The position numbers were made by a program, and so were the translations under genes. Below, piece by piece: positions 53,561-62,424 of a stretch of DNA of 64,000 bases. The stretch's first letter is position 1; each line of letters begins with the position of its first letter. Source of the stretch: VAZQ01 sp045811525 (GTDB lineage: Bacteria > Pseudomonadota > Alphaproteobacteria > Rhizobiales > Xanthobacteraceae). The notes beneath the pieces were generated by a model. That model was not told the DNA's origin, made no database searches, and was given only the letters and a program-made list of their open reading frames with translations. The stretch lies in assembly GCA_045811525.1 (NCBI GenBank), contig JBJMTV010000028.1:13963-77962 (forward strand), in the 5' to 3' direction.

Positions 53561-54540
53561 TCAATGACCTCATCGGCGCGGGCGAGCAGGGCCGCCGGTA
53601 CTTCCAAACCGAGTGCCCGGGCGGTCTTAAGATTGATAACAAGCTCGAGCTTGGTGGCCTGCTGAATTGGAAGATCGGCGGGCTTCTCGCCCTTGAGGAT
53701 CCGGCCGGTATAAAGCCCATTCAGCCGATACATTTCAGTGAGACTTCCTCCATAGCTCAATAACCCGCCAGCAGCGGCAAATTCCTTATATTGGTACACT
53801 GCCGGAATTCTTTCACGAATCGTCAGCGCTCCAACTTGTTCTCTCCGGCTTGTAAAAAATGGATCAGTGCCGATGATGAGCCCACCCACGCCCAAGCTTA
53901 TCAGTGATGCAAAGGTCGCACCGAGCTCGCGTTCGGTACTCGCATGTACGATGTGGACCTTTAGACCCATTGCGTGCGCTGCGGCCTGGACGCTCTTCGC
54001 CTGGAGCTGCGCCTGCGGCTCGACCGTGGGGTTTACCAGAAGACCGATATCCGCAGCCGCGGGCACCATTTCATGCAATAGCTCCAGGCGCTTTGGAAGA
54101 ACCTCCTCGTTGAGGTTCGTGGCTCCCGTGATGTTTCCGCCTGGCCGACTGAGAGTTGTGACCACGCCGACCTCGACGGGATCGGCGGCGAAGGCAAACA
54201 CGATCGGTATCGCTGTGGTTGCGCTCTTTGCGGCCAGCGTAGCCGCCAAGCTACAGCCGGCGATGACCTCGACCTCACGCCGCACCAGGTCTGCTGCTAA
54301 CGAAGGAAACCGATCGTTGTGATCCTCGGCCCATCGATACTCGATTCGGACGTTCTGGCCGTCCACATAGCCTCCTTCGCCCAGACCCCGCTGGAAGGCG
54401 CCCAGACGGTCCGCCCACAGGCTCGGGGTCGCGCTACCCAGAAACCCAATCACGCGCATCGAGGGCTGCTGCGCTTGAAGGGCGAGCGGCCAAGGCCCTG
54501 CAGCGCTGCCCAGAGCTGCGATGAACTCGCGCCGCCGCAT
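53557..54540 (-). CDS. PF04392-type ABC substrate-binding protein, first unit of the tandem
   Basis: 327 aa from ATG 54540, preceded by GGGGAGCACC; this is the only copy of the three overlapping units with its own good ribosome site, so it likely leads the transcript. Signal peptide MRRREFIAALGSAAGPWPLA, then RVIGFLGSATPSLWADRLGA, GYVDGQNVRIEYRWAEDHND, IPIVFAFAADPVEVGVVTTL, SRPGGNITGATNLNEEVLPK, IGLLVNPTVEPQAQLQAKSV, AVYQYKEFAAAGGLLSYGGS and LLARADEVIE. Orphan periplasmic receptor. Confidence 0.9.
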   Translation of the reverse strand: MRRREFIAALGSAAGPWPLALQAQQPSMRVIGFLGSATPSLWADRLGAFQRGLGEGGYVDGQNVRIEYRWAEDHNDRFPSLAADLVRREVEVIAGCSLAATLAAKSATTAIPIVFAFAADPVEVGVVTTLSRPGGNITGATNLNEEVLPKRLELLHEMVPAAADIGLLVNPTVEPQAQLQAKSVQAAAHAMGLKVHIVHASTERELGATFASLISLGVGGLIIGTDPFFTSRREQVGALTIRERIPAVYQYKEFAAAGGLLSYGGSLTEMYRLNGLYTGRILKGEKPADLPIQQATKLELVINLKTARALGLEVPAALLARADEVIE

Positions 54541-54668
54541 CGGTGCTCCCCAACTGGACCGAGTGTGAGGGACTGTATCACACCATGAGGTTAGCGCGTG
54601 CTGGCCTCGATCCATCACCACTCTGGGGAGGGGAGTGCCCGCACTCCGCCACGACCTGACGCCGTGCA

Positions 54669-54839
54669 TTAGTGGATCACCTCGTCGCCGCGGGCGAGCA
54701 GCTTCCCTGAAAGCTCAAGCTCGCTCGCCTTGGCGATTCGACGATCAGGATTGCCGATCACCGCTAATCGGCGCAGCTGCATCCGCCCTGGAATGAATTG
54801 CGCTGCCCACGGCGGCGCCGAGCAGCGGGATCACGTCGG
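54669..54839 (-). pseudogene. PF04392-type binding protein, fused N- and C-terminal remnants
   Basis: The minus strand first shows a degenerate signal segment (DVIPLLGAAVGSAIHSRADA near 54835-54770). In another frame it continues with IAKASELELSGKLLARGDEV and a TAA at 54669-54671, the decayed form of the family ending (TAKALGLELPPxLLARADEVIE). Nearly all of the ligand-binding core is gone. It marks the upstream end of the tandem. The 150 bases between it and the RidA gene show nothing else. Confidence 0.5.
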
Positions 54840-54998
54840 CGCCGTTTCCATTTATGGAAATGCATGCACGGCCCCGACAGAGAAGCGCCTTGCTAACCGA
54901 CCTTCAAGGCGCGGCAGCGGCGTCGCCGCTGGCGGCCAGAGCGCAGGGCGCGGCCGCGATGTTCGGGTCGGCGGCGCTTCACCGCAGCCGAGCGCGGC

Positions 54999-55592
54999 TC
55001 AGGCTGGGGGTAGCACGGCAACCGCCTCCACCTCATAGAGTGCACCCTCGCGCGTAAATGCCCCGATCTGCACCATGGTGCTCGCGGGTGGCGGCAGGTC
55101 CGGGGTGCTGAATTTGGCGCGCACCTCGCGCAGTAATGATTGATGTGCGCGCAAGTGCAGCAGGAATTGGGTGACTTTGACGATGTGCTGGATATCGCCC
55201 CCGGTGGCCTGCAACGCGTTGCGTACGTTTTGCCAGGCTTGCGTCGCTTGTGCTTTGAAATCGCCGGGCGCGCCGACAAGGTTGCCCTGCTCGTCGAGTC
55301 CCATCTGGCCGGCAACGTAAACGATGCGGCCGGGCACCGTCGCTTCTACGACATGCGTATAGCCCTGTTGTTTCGAGCTGCCATTGGGCTGAAGAAAGCG
55401 CAGGTTCGAGGGCGTCTTGCCGGCGCCGAGCACGGTTTGTGCAGAGGCTGTCGCGCTCAGGCCAGAGGCCGCCAGTGCTCCGCCTGCTGCAAAGAGCCAA
55501 CGTCGCGATATGCTCTCCGGACGAGCATCAGGCGCACCAGCAAGCGTCGAAAATGGTGGGCTCGACAGTGTCCATCGCGGCAGAAGACTCAT
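54999..55592 (-). CDS. Exported RidA/YjgF-family protein
   Basis: 197 aa from ATG 55592 (MSLLPRWTLSSPPFSTL). The N-terminal 50 residues contain SRRWLFAAGGALAASGLSAT and end ASAQT, a twin-arginine-type signal. The RidA domain (about 70-195) follows: YTHVVEATVPGRIVYVAGQM, QATQAWQNVRNALQATGGDI, QHIVKVTQFLLHLRAHQSLL and REGALYEVEAVAVLPP. The Arg that binds the carboxylate of imine substrates in true RidA is replaced (SLLREVRAKF region), so deaminase activity is doubtful. RidA usually works in the cytosol; export points to another ligand. Single-gene unit. Confidence 0.8.
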   Translation of the reverse strand: MSLLPRWTLSSPPFSTLAGAPDARPESISRRWLFAAGGALAASGLSATASAQTVLGAGKTPSNLRFLQPNGSSKQQGYTHVVEATVPGRIVYVAGQMGLDEQGNLVGAPGDFKAQATQAWQNVRNALQATGGDIQHIVKVTQFLLHLRAHQSLLREVRAKFSTPDLPPPASTMVQIGAFTREGALYEVEAVAVLPPA

Positions 55593-55792
55593 GCGGCTGC
55601 TCCTTGTTCTCGGCAATGTCATGGGGCCATGCTTCGCAGTAGCGTAGCATGGCTTCGGGAGCATCCGACAAGGTTGTTCCTGGTGATATTTTGCGGGGCG
55701 TGGCTTCAGCTATACGGTTGCCTCTCGCGGTCTGATGGCGTCGAACAAACATAAGGGGTCGGACAATATCCAGCTGCGTGTCGTTAACCGCA

Positions 55793-56527
55793 TCACTTCG
55801 TGATCAGCCATGCACGGCTCCACAACCGGTAGACTCCCCAATACTCGTTCTCCACCATGAAGCCGAAGGCCAGACGTTCCTTGGCCCAGTCGCCGTCTCC
55901 CCCGGCAGTGCCGCTCAGCCGGAACTCAGAACCGCTGCCATTCCATTTCGCGTTCTGCTCGTTGAAAAATTGCATGATGTAATTCTCAATCGATATCGGC
56001 TGCGTCGGGATTTGCTCGAGCTCTTTTCCTATTCCAAATAGCTGTCCCAGTCCGGACTTGCTGATGATGCGGACCTGATCGAGGTAGCGCTCGCGCACGG
56101 GATCCTGCGCCTGGCCCTGGAACACGGCATAGTCACGTTGCTCAAGATTGACACCCATGAGCATGAAAGCAGATTTCAACCAATCCCATGGACGGCCGTC
56201 CTCGAAATAAATGACTCCGCCGGAGGGATATTGAACAGGCGCAGCGCTAACTGGATCGCTGCTCACCGGCTCCAATCCATAATAGCTTGGGACCCGCATG
56301 GCGCTCGCAAGATCATCCCAAGGCCGCACGATTGGACCCACGCTCAAGCCCATTCCGTGCGGCACAATCCGGGTAAAGTCACCTGGCATCATCGGCAGTT
56401 GCCGACCAGGCCAGGTGACATCAAAGGGGATCACTTTGCTCATTGCTTTGCACTGGCCCGTCTTACAAGGGCGTAGGTGGTCCACTGCGTACGCGATCGG
56501 ACCGGGCGCCGCGGCCGCGCTGCCCAT
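55793..56527 (-). CDS. Hypothetical protein
   Basis: 244 aa from ATG 56527 (GCGGGGGT just upstream). I do not recognise a family. The N-terminus has PCKTGQC (a Cys pair five apart). The middle is rich in Pro, Tyr and Trp (FDVTWPGRQLPMMPGDFTRI, VIYFEDGRPWDWLKSAFMLM), and the end has ENEYWGVYRLWSRAWLITK. It looks globular, with no clear membrane segment or cleavable signal from this start. The frame stays open upstream and at 56602-56564 reads TPTLLARANEVD, another scrap of the PF04392 C-terminus, so the gene lies just behind an eroded copy. Confidence 0.6.
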   Translation of the reverse strand: MGSAAAAPGPIAYAVDHLRPCKTGQCKAMSKVIPFDVTWPGRQLPMMPGDFTRIVPHGMGLSVGPIVRPWDDLASAMRVPSYYGLEPVSSDPVSAAPVQYPSGGVIYFEDGRPWDWLKSAFMLMGVNLEQRDYAVFQGQAQDPVRERYLDQVRIISKSGLGQLFGIGKELEQIPTQPISIENYIMQFFNEQNAKWNGSGSEFRLSGTAGGDGDWAKERLAFGFMVENEYWGVYRLWSRAWLITK

Positions 56528-56672
56528 ACCCCCGCAACCGTTTGCGCATCTTATCCAGGAAACGTCGACCTCATTGGCTCGGGCAAGGAGAGTGGGCGTG
56601 TGACGCCCATTGATTGCGCCGCCGAGGCTCAGGGACGAGCTGGAAACCTTGCTGGCTCAAGCTCGGGCGGCG

Positions 56673-57653
56673 TCAGAACTCCATCAGGTCTCTGGCGATG
56701 ACAATCTGACCCGAGAAATACTTCTTCGCCTCGTCTGCGAACCGCTGATAATCATCTTGCGGACGAACCGACGGTCCGAGGTGCGTCATAATAATGGTCT
56801 TAACGCCGGCCTTCGCTGCCATCTCACCCACATCCTTCGGCGAGACGTGCTCTTCCTCCATGTGTCGGATCCAGCCTTTCTGCTCTTCTTCGGTCTTGGC
56901 TTGCCACGCGCCGGTTCGCTTGAACACCTCTATGACATCCTCGATCGACGTCACTTCCGTGACGAGCACATCAGCGCCTTTCGCAAGTGCAGCTACCGCT
57001 TCGGAGGGGCCAGTGTCGCCCGTAAACACGAAGCTGCGCGGCGAAGCTTCCACACGATAGGCGAACGACTTGTATTTGCCATAGGGTGGCGTGCCGGGCT
57101 GGAATTTGAAATGCGTGTTTTCCGCAGCTCTCACGATGATGTTCGCATCTTTGTAGATCATGCCCTCTGAAATATCATGCCCATGGAATGTAGCTTCCAT
57201 TGGTCTCCTCTTGCCTTCGGCCCAGCGGATTTCGGCGTTGGGGGTAAGGTATGTGAGGGCGCCCTTCACCAGCGCCTCCACACCTCCGCCATAGATGTCG
57301 GTCGGCTCGGCACGTTGATATTCCCATTGGCTCACCAGCAGCGTCGCTAGACCCGCCGTGTGGTCACTGTGGGGATGGGTGATGAAAATCTGACCGACCT
57401 TGCGGAAATCATTTCCCGACTGAACGATCCGGCGTGTCACGCCATCGCCCGCATCGATCAGGTACAGTGAACCATTGACCACCAGCAGGTTGGAGGATTG
57501 CGCCCGGTCTTTCGTGGGCAGCGGTCCACCGCGTGTGCCAAGGGTGATTAGCTTAACACTTGAGTCCGATGGTTTTTGACCCGACTGCGCGGCCGCACCA
57601 TGTGCGATCAGCAGGGAAAGGGATCCTGCGGCTAAAGAAAGCAGAACCTTCAT
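56673..57653 (-). CDS. Secreted metallo-beta-lactamase-fold hydrolase (RNase Z/arylsulfatase-like)
   Basis: 326 aa from ATG 57653 (MKVLLSLAAGSLSLLIAHGA), chosen because GGGAGG lies six bases upstream; cleavage after AAAQ. MBL-fold motifs: LITLGTRGGPLPTKDRAQSS, the zinc site ITHPHSDHTAGL (HxHxDH), FTGDTGPSEAVAALAKGADV (bridging Asp) and IIMTHLGPSV (late His). The organisation resembles RNase Z/arylsulfatase-type hydrolases such as AtsA-like proteins, here exported to the periplasm. Substrate unknown. It is divergent from the DUF4239 gene. Confidence 0.85.
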   Translation of the reverse strand: MKVLLSLAAGSLSLLIAHGAAAQSGQKPSDSSVKLITLGTRGGPLPTKDRAQSSNLLVVNGSLYLIDAGDGVTRRIVQSGNDFRKVGQIFITHPHSDHTAGLATLLVSQWEYQRAEPTDIYGGGVEALVKGALTYLTPNAEIRWAEGKRRPMEATFHGHDISEGMIYKDANIIVRAAENTHFKFQPGTPPYGKYKSFAYRVEASPRSFVFTGDTGPSEAVAALAKGADVLVTEVTSIEDVIEVFKRTGAWQAKTEEEQKGWIRHMEEEHVSPKDVGEMAAKAGVKTIIMTHLGPSVRPQDDYQRFADEAKKYFSGQIVIARDLMEF

Positions 57654-57884
57654 AAGCATCCTCCCAGTCACAGCGCCTTGTGCTACATCCCTTGACGGAG
57701 ATTACCGCACTTATCGCGTTCGAGCGAAAAAAACTATCGGCCCCTGCGACGTATCGCGTCGTTGTGGCTCAATCCCACAGTCGCGCCAATGGCTGTGTAC
57801 GCTTCGCACCCACTGTCGCCAGTGACCACGCAACGCTGGCTACCGAGCGGGCAATGTCCGGTCCACCGAGCAAGGGTGACTGCC

Positions 57885-58661
57885 ATGTTTGAATTGTCCA
57901 GCTACCCAATTGTAGCGGTCTTTTTCATCGGTCTCACTGTGATTCTGGTGATCAGCGAGCTTGGATGGCAGCTTGGGATCCGCACCAAGGGCGGGGGTGG
58001 CGGCAACATCACCACCTTGGAGAGCGCCATGCTGGGATTGTTGGCGCTGATGCTCGCCTTTACGTTCTCCATGGCGCTCACGCGTTTCGAGGCTCGCCGC
58101 GATGCGCTGCTGAATGAAGCCAATGCGATTGGCACGACCGCCTTGCGGGCGCGCTTGTTACCCGACCCGCACAGATCTGAAACGCTCAAGCTTTTGCGGG
58201 AATACGTCGACATCCGTCTCGACATTGTCCGCCAGGATACTTCATTGGCCGAGCGCATCGCCATTGTTGATCGCTCAAATGCCCTTCAGGAAGCGCTTTG
58301 GCAGCAGGCGAAGGCGATCGCATCGAAAGACAGCGGGCTTGTTCCCTCGGGGCTCTTTATCGCATCTCTCAATGAGATGATTGACGATCAGGGCAAAAGG
58401 CTATCAGCGCTGCGTAACCAAGTGCCGAATATCGTACTCATCACGCTTTTCGCCATAGCAGCTGTTGCGGGCGGTTTTGCGGGTTATGCCAGTGCAGTGG
58501 ATGCCCAGCGCACGCGCCTGCCGGTCCTTGTCATGGGGTTGCTCATAGCCATCGTTATTTTTCTCATTGTCGACCTTGATCGGCCGAGCACGGGGTTCAT
58601 AAAAAACAATCAGCAGCCGATGCTGGATCTAGCGGCCAGCATCGCGTCGTTTGTTGATTAA
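57885..58661 (+). CDS. Bestrophin-like DUF4239 membrane protein
   Basis: 258 aa from ATG 57885. Four hydrophobic segments: about 7-28 and 45-65, then about 183-203 and 210-230. The first pair ends in TLESAMLGLLALMLAFTFSM ALTRFE, typical of DUF4239, which has a weak link to bestrophin-type anion channels. The middle (70-180) is helical and charged (ARRDALLNEANAIGTTALRA). Its role is not known. The 140 bases downstream, up to the DyP gene, show no feature. Confidence 0.75.
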   Translation: MFELSSYPIVAVFFIGLTVILVISELGWQLGIRTKGGGGGNITTLESAMLGLLALMLAFTFSMALTRFEARRDALLNEANAIGTTALRARLLPDPHRSETLKLLREYVDIRLDIVRQDTSLAERIAIVDRSNALQEALWQQAKAIASKDSGLVPSGLFIASLNEMIDDQGKRLSALRNQVPNIVLITLFAIAAVAGGFAGYASAVDAQRTRLPVLVMGLLIAIVIFLIVDLDRPSTGFIKNNQQPMLDLAASIASFVD

Positions 58662-58801
58662 TGGTGGATCGGATGCGATTGCCGCTGAAGGGAATAGCCG
58701 GATCACCGTTGCTAAATGCCACTTTCCTTATCAGTGGCACTGCTCGTCACGGACCAGCCGATCGTGAGGACGCGGAGTACCAACTCCGGAACTCGCATCA
58801 C

Positions 58802-60124
58802 CTAGTCTAAGGCCCCAGCTAGGTATCTCATTCCCTTAATTCCCGGAAGGAAAAAATAAGCACCGCCCTTGAGCGTCGTGAACGCTGGCAGCCCGGCTAT
58901 TTTTCTGCGGATCGGACGTTTGGGCATAGTGAAGTCGAAAGTACCGTCCTGGTTTCCTATAAACGGGTCTCGTTCGTTGCCGAGCTCGTGAAAATTCGGG
59001 TCGTTGATCCAGACATTCTGCGCGAATTCAAATTGCCGTACGAGGCTCGCACAGATTATGAATGCCGCAATTCCACGATCCGCGCCATCTTCTGGCGCGC
59101 CTTCCGGCAAGGGAGGGCCGTAGGTTGCGCCGCGGCGGATCATTCGTCGGCGCTGCATGTTCACCGCCGTGTCTCGAGGGTTCATTCGGCGGATATGCGC
59201 CCCTAGCGGAACTGCATACCCTTGCGGGTCCATTTTCGCGTAGCTGAACTTGTTGTTGCGTTGGTAATCGGCGCCGAGTGCTGGATCATCCTTTTCCGGC
59301 GCGAGAACAAGGGGAGCGCCGCTCCGCCAGCGGCCCATCAGCTTGGCTGCGATCAACTCTTGCCCTTCGGCCGTTGGCCCTCCGTGCTCGCGGAGGAAGT
59401 CGCGGAAGGCACCGACATGCTCCTGCAATCTGCGATAAGCCATGAAGGTGCCGTTGCGCGAGAGAACTTCCGGCTTGGGCAACGGAACCACTTCGCCGCT
59501 CTCATCAGCTTGTCCCAGAATGAATTCACCCCCCTTTACTGGCGCGCCCGAGCCGGGGGTCGGCGGTATTCCACTTCCTTCGATTTGCGGTTCAGAGAGC
59601 CGATCTCGATATCCGAAATGCTCGTGCGCGTAGGTAAAGGGCGGAATGCCATCGAGGTCCAGAAAAGAAAGCGCTTCGATGCCGGGCGTCCTCGCCAGGA
59701 ACGCCTGGTGTTCCCGGCTCACACGCTCGCGTTCAGCTGCGTTACGCGCGAAGAGAATTGCGATGGCATGCAGGGCTGGGCTGGCGAGACCGCCAACCCA
59801 TTTATCGGGGCTATTCCTACCCGTATCGCCGAGCACCTCCGCACGCGCGGGCATGCCCTCCTGGAATTCCTTGGGAAAGGTTGCAAGTGATTGCTCGTCC
59901 ACTCCGAGCGCGCGAAGTCCTTGCCACGTGAAGGCAACGGACACCCATCTTTGCTCCTGTTCGACGGATTCTCGGGCCTTTTGACCCGAAACAACCTTCT
60001 CCAGAATACCTCTCACCCAGGCTCGTCCCTGGGCAGGCTCGCGAAATGAGAGGAATTCATATCGACCCGTGGTTGCGGGTACGCGCGTCAGCAGAAGGTG
60101 CTGAATGTCCTCACTTTCAACCAT
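58802..60124 (-). CDS. DyP-type peroxidase
   Basis: 440 aa. It belongs to the dye-decolorizing peroxidases, heme enzymes that use peroxide to oxidise dyes, phenols or lignin-like compounds. The distal motif GxxDG/GFRD appears as GYRDRLSEP with catalytic Asp174, the proximal heme ligand is His310 in PLGAHIRRMNPRD, and the distal Arg lies in RRRMIRRGATYGP. Two ferredoxin-like domains are evident (about 1-170 and 195-440). No Tat or Sec signal, so it is cytoplasmic unless exported with a partner. Two exported proteins of unknown function are encoded just upstream in the same operon. Confidence 0.9.
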   Translation of the reverse strand: MVESEDIQHLLLTRVPATTGRYEFLSFREPAQGRAWVRGILEKVVSGQKARESVEQEQRWVSVAFTWQGLRALGVDEQSLATFPKEFQEGMPARAEVLGDTGRNSPDKWVGGLASPALHAIAILFARNAAERERVSREHQAFLARTPGIEALSFLDLDGIPPFTYAHEHFGYRDRLSEPQIEGSGIPPTPGSGAPVKGGEFILGQADESGEVVPLPKPEVLSRNGTFMAYRRLQEHVGAFRDFLREHGGPTAEGQELIAAKLMGRWRSGAPLVLAPEKDDPALGADYQRNNKFSYAKMDPQGYAVPLGAHIRRMNPRDTAVNMQRRRMIRRGATYGPPLPEGAPEDGADRGIAAFIICASLVRQFEFAQNVWINDPNFHELGNERDPFIGNQDGTFDFTMPKRPIRRKIAGLPAFTTLKGGAYFFLPGIKGMRYLAGALD

Positions 60125-60163
60125 CGGCGCGGCCCGTGACTGACAATGGTCCCCGGCGGCCGC

Positions 60164-60895
60164 TCACTGCATCTGGTCGAGCATGGCGGACAGCGAACTC
60201 TTGACGCGCAAGGCCTTCTTCACTTCGTCCGCGCTGGCATACGGATATTCGCCATACTCCAGAAAGCTCGGCCTCTGGTGGTCTCGAAAAAACTTGATCA
60301 CCGCTGGTGTGTTGGTCTTCCAGTCTTCGGGCCAGCCTTCCAGGTTCACGAATACCGTCGTGATGCCGGTAGAGTTGAAGAGTGCAATTGCATCCTCAAG
60401 ATATTTGTCGAAATCAGTATCGAAGATGCCCTGATACATGAAGTGCAAGCCCGAGCCGACATCGAACAACACCCAGCGCAGATAATGCAGGCGCAAGGGC
60501 GCGAGCACCCCGGGCGCGCCCTTTACCGCATCTTCGATCGTCTGCCCGTAGTCACGGATCGCTTGCTCTCTCCCGGGCTTCACCTTCACGATGACTGTGA
60601 AGCCGTAGTTCGCGGGAGTTCTCGGAAAGATCGGGCCATAGCGGCCTTGCTCAACTTTGAAATATCCTTCCTTCGGAATGGCCATTGCGGTTGGCTTCGT
60701 CCAGTCAGGTGTACCGCTCGCGGTTAATTGCGCGCCTTGACCAGTCGTCACTTGCGTCATTTCAATTTCGTCAGACCTGACTGGAACGTTCTGCGCGTCA
60801 GCACCCGACGAAGCGCCGAGTGTCAACGCAGTGGCGGCGGTGGCTGTGCCCAGGAAATCGCGACGAGTGGCTTTTCCGATCTGATCGTGTGACAT
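60164..60895 (-). CDS. Tat-exported hypothetical protein of the DyP operon
   Basis: 243 aa from ATG 60895 (MSHDQIGKATRRDFLGTATA), chosen for the GGAGAG eight bases upstream. TRRDFLG with the hydrophobic stretch following and cleavage near GADAQN is a twin-arginine signal. The mature part has two alpha/beta repeats (YGFTVIVKVKPGREQAIRDY; RLHYLRWVLFDVGSGLHFMY then GIFDTDFDKYLEDAIALF), compatible with a dimeric alpha/beta barrel as in chlorite-dismutase/DyP superfamily proteins. No heme ligand is certain. It lies 40 bases upstream of the DyP gene, so it is probably a functional partner. Confidence 0.65.
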   Translation of the reverse strand: MSHDQIGKATRRDFLGTATAATALTLGASSGADAQNVPVRSDEIEMTQVTTGQGAQLTASGTPDWTKPTAMAIPKEGYFKVEQGRYGPIFPRTPANYGFTVIVKVKPGREQAIRDYGQTIEDAVKGAPGVLAPLRLHYLRWVLFDVGSGLHFMYQGIFDTDFDKYLEDAIALFNSTGITTVFVNLEGWPEDWKTNTPAVIKFFRDHQRPSFLEYGEYPYASADEVKKALRVKSSLSAMLDQMQ

Positions 60896-60937
60896 GAAGC
60901 TCTCCATTTTGTGCGCATAAGTCTTTCGACCTATCGG

Positions 60938-62080
60938 TCATCCTTTGGTCGCGAGATTGTTCCAGAAATTATCGAGACTCTCGGCGCCGCCGAACAAGGT
61001 CGTGAAGATTGTCAGGTCTGCGAGAAGGATGTGACCAGCCCGCGCGCCTGTTGGCGGCATCCACAGGAAGGAATTGAATTCGGTGCCGCCGGCCTCGATG
61101 AAAGGATGCGGTCTGGTCAAATCGACCGGCTGTCGAGCAAGAACACGAATCGCGGTTGCATCTTCGATGGTCAGCGCATAGTGAGGCAAATGTTGGTGAA
61201 AATTGAACGTGGGCACGTTCGCGAGCCACTCGTGCGTGTCGAGATCACGCATGGCGGTCAGCGGCGTGATCTGGTTGGTACCCTGAACAACCGCCGGGCG
61301 AAGGCCGAAGCGGTTCTCCACGGGCACGCCGAGGCCCTTCATGAGAGATCGGGTGTATAGGCCAAAACGCTGCTGGCGGGGGACCAGGGGATCGCCGTGA
61401 TGCGCATACTCCATTTGAAGCCGTTTCACGTCCTGTGATGCGCCCACGTCGTGGTGTGGCCCAATCATCAGGCAGGTTCCGTCTCGCGTCAGGAATTGCT
61501 TGAGAGCTTCGATTTCTTCCGGAGCGGCTTCCTGTTCGGTAATCATGTGATCGAGACCGAACACCATGAGCGTATCCGTGTCGGCGAGTATTCGTTCATC
61601 GATGGGCAGTTTTTGCCCGGCTTGGTCGATCCGCTGGTAGACCACAACGGGCTGGCCGGTAACTTGGCCGACGATCGCCTGAAAGCGCACGGTGGACAGG
61701 TGGAACAGCTCAAGCGTTCCGGAGATCCCTTGCAAAAATTCCTTCTCGGAATATTCAGGTGTCTCGTAGTTTGGCCACGCTACACGGCGCACCTCGGTCA
61801 TCGTTGAAAAGCGATTGTCCAATTCGGCCACATCGCGATTGGCCTCCCAGGGATAGCTCCACGTCCAGTAGATCGTGAATCGACGGCCGGCACCGGACTT
61901 TCGTGTAACGTTCACCTGGTTGTATGCACGCGGCGAATGCTTGACGACGATATTGAATTTTTGCGGCGGGGGTTGCGTGGGCGGGGATGAGCCTTCGTAC
62001 CATTGCGCCAATGTGGGTTTCGACAACAACGGGGCGAGACCCGCGCCAAATGCAATTCGATTGAACTCTCGGCGTTTCAT
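60938..62080 (-). CDS. Exported hypothetical protein, first gene of the DyP operon
   Basis: 380 aa. MKRREFNRIAFGAGLAPLLS is a twin-arginine-like signal with cleavage after LAQ. The mature part opens with a Pro/Gln stretch, then KFNIVVKHSPRAYNQVNVTR. A Rossmann-like half follows: ADTDTLMVFGLDHMITEQEA, then EEIEALKQFLTRDGTCLMIG, which recalls ThuA/class-I glutamine-amidotransferase-like folds without an obvious catalytic Cys. The end has several His (FNFHQHLPHYALTIEDATAI). Role unknown. GGGAGCCTCAA precedes the ATG. It stands 42 bases before the second operon gene. Confidence 0.6.
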   Translation of the reverse strand: MKRREFNRIAFGAGLAPLLSKPTLAQWYEGSSPPTQPPPQKFNIVVKHSPRAYNQVNVTRKSGAGRRFTIYWTWSYPWEANRDVAELDNRFSTMTEVRRVAWPNYETPEYSEKEFLQGISGTLELFHLSTVRFQAIVGQVTGQPVVVYQRIDQAGQKLPIDERILADTDTLMVFGLDHMITEQEAAPEEIEALKQFLTRDGTCLMIGPHHDVGASQDVKRLQMEYAHHGDPLVPRQQRFGLYTRSLMKGLGVPVENRFGLRPAVVQGTNQITPLTAMRDLDTHEWLANVPTFNFHQHLPHYALTIEDATAIRVLARQPVDLTRPHPFIEAGGTEFNSFLWMPPTGARAGHILLADLTIFTTLFGGAESLDNFWNNLATKG

Positions 62081-62424
62081 TTGAGGCTCCCACGGGCGTA
62101 GTTAAAAGAAGATCCAAATGAGCAGGCACCCGTCGGTGAAACCTGTTTTCACCAAGGCTAATTCGGCGATTGCGCCGAGTCGCAGGCATGCAGAAGTAAA
62201 CAAGACCCGGAGCGTGCAAGCATTGGGCGGCGCAGAAACACGGCCGCCCGAGATGATAGACATCGCGCTCAATGTTGATCCGGCGCTCTCCTCGAAGCGG
62301 CCAGGCCAGTCGCTACCGACGGGACATCACCGTCACTGATGGCCGATCAGTTCTCATGTGGGTCTCCAGGCTTTCTCTCCTTCTGAGCACGCTGCGCCGC
62401 CTAGCGCGCATCGTAAGCCACCCC
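62081..62424. other. Intergenic stretch, no gene seen
   Basis: These 344 bases lie between the first DyP-operon gene and the end of the YidB-like gene. They should contain the promoter of the DyP operon. Short frames on both strands have no ribosome site or family likeness, and no clear hairpin was found. Confidence 0.4.

Noticed and set aside
46801..54540. PF04392 genes as a normal ABC importer operon
   Set aside because: No ABC ATPase or permease gene is present between or beside the copies, so only receptors can be claimed.
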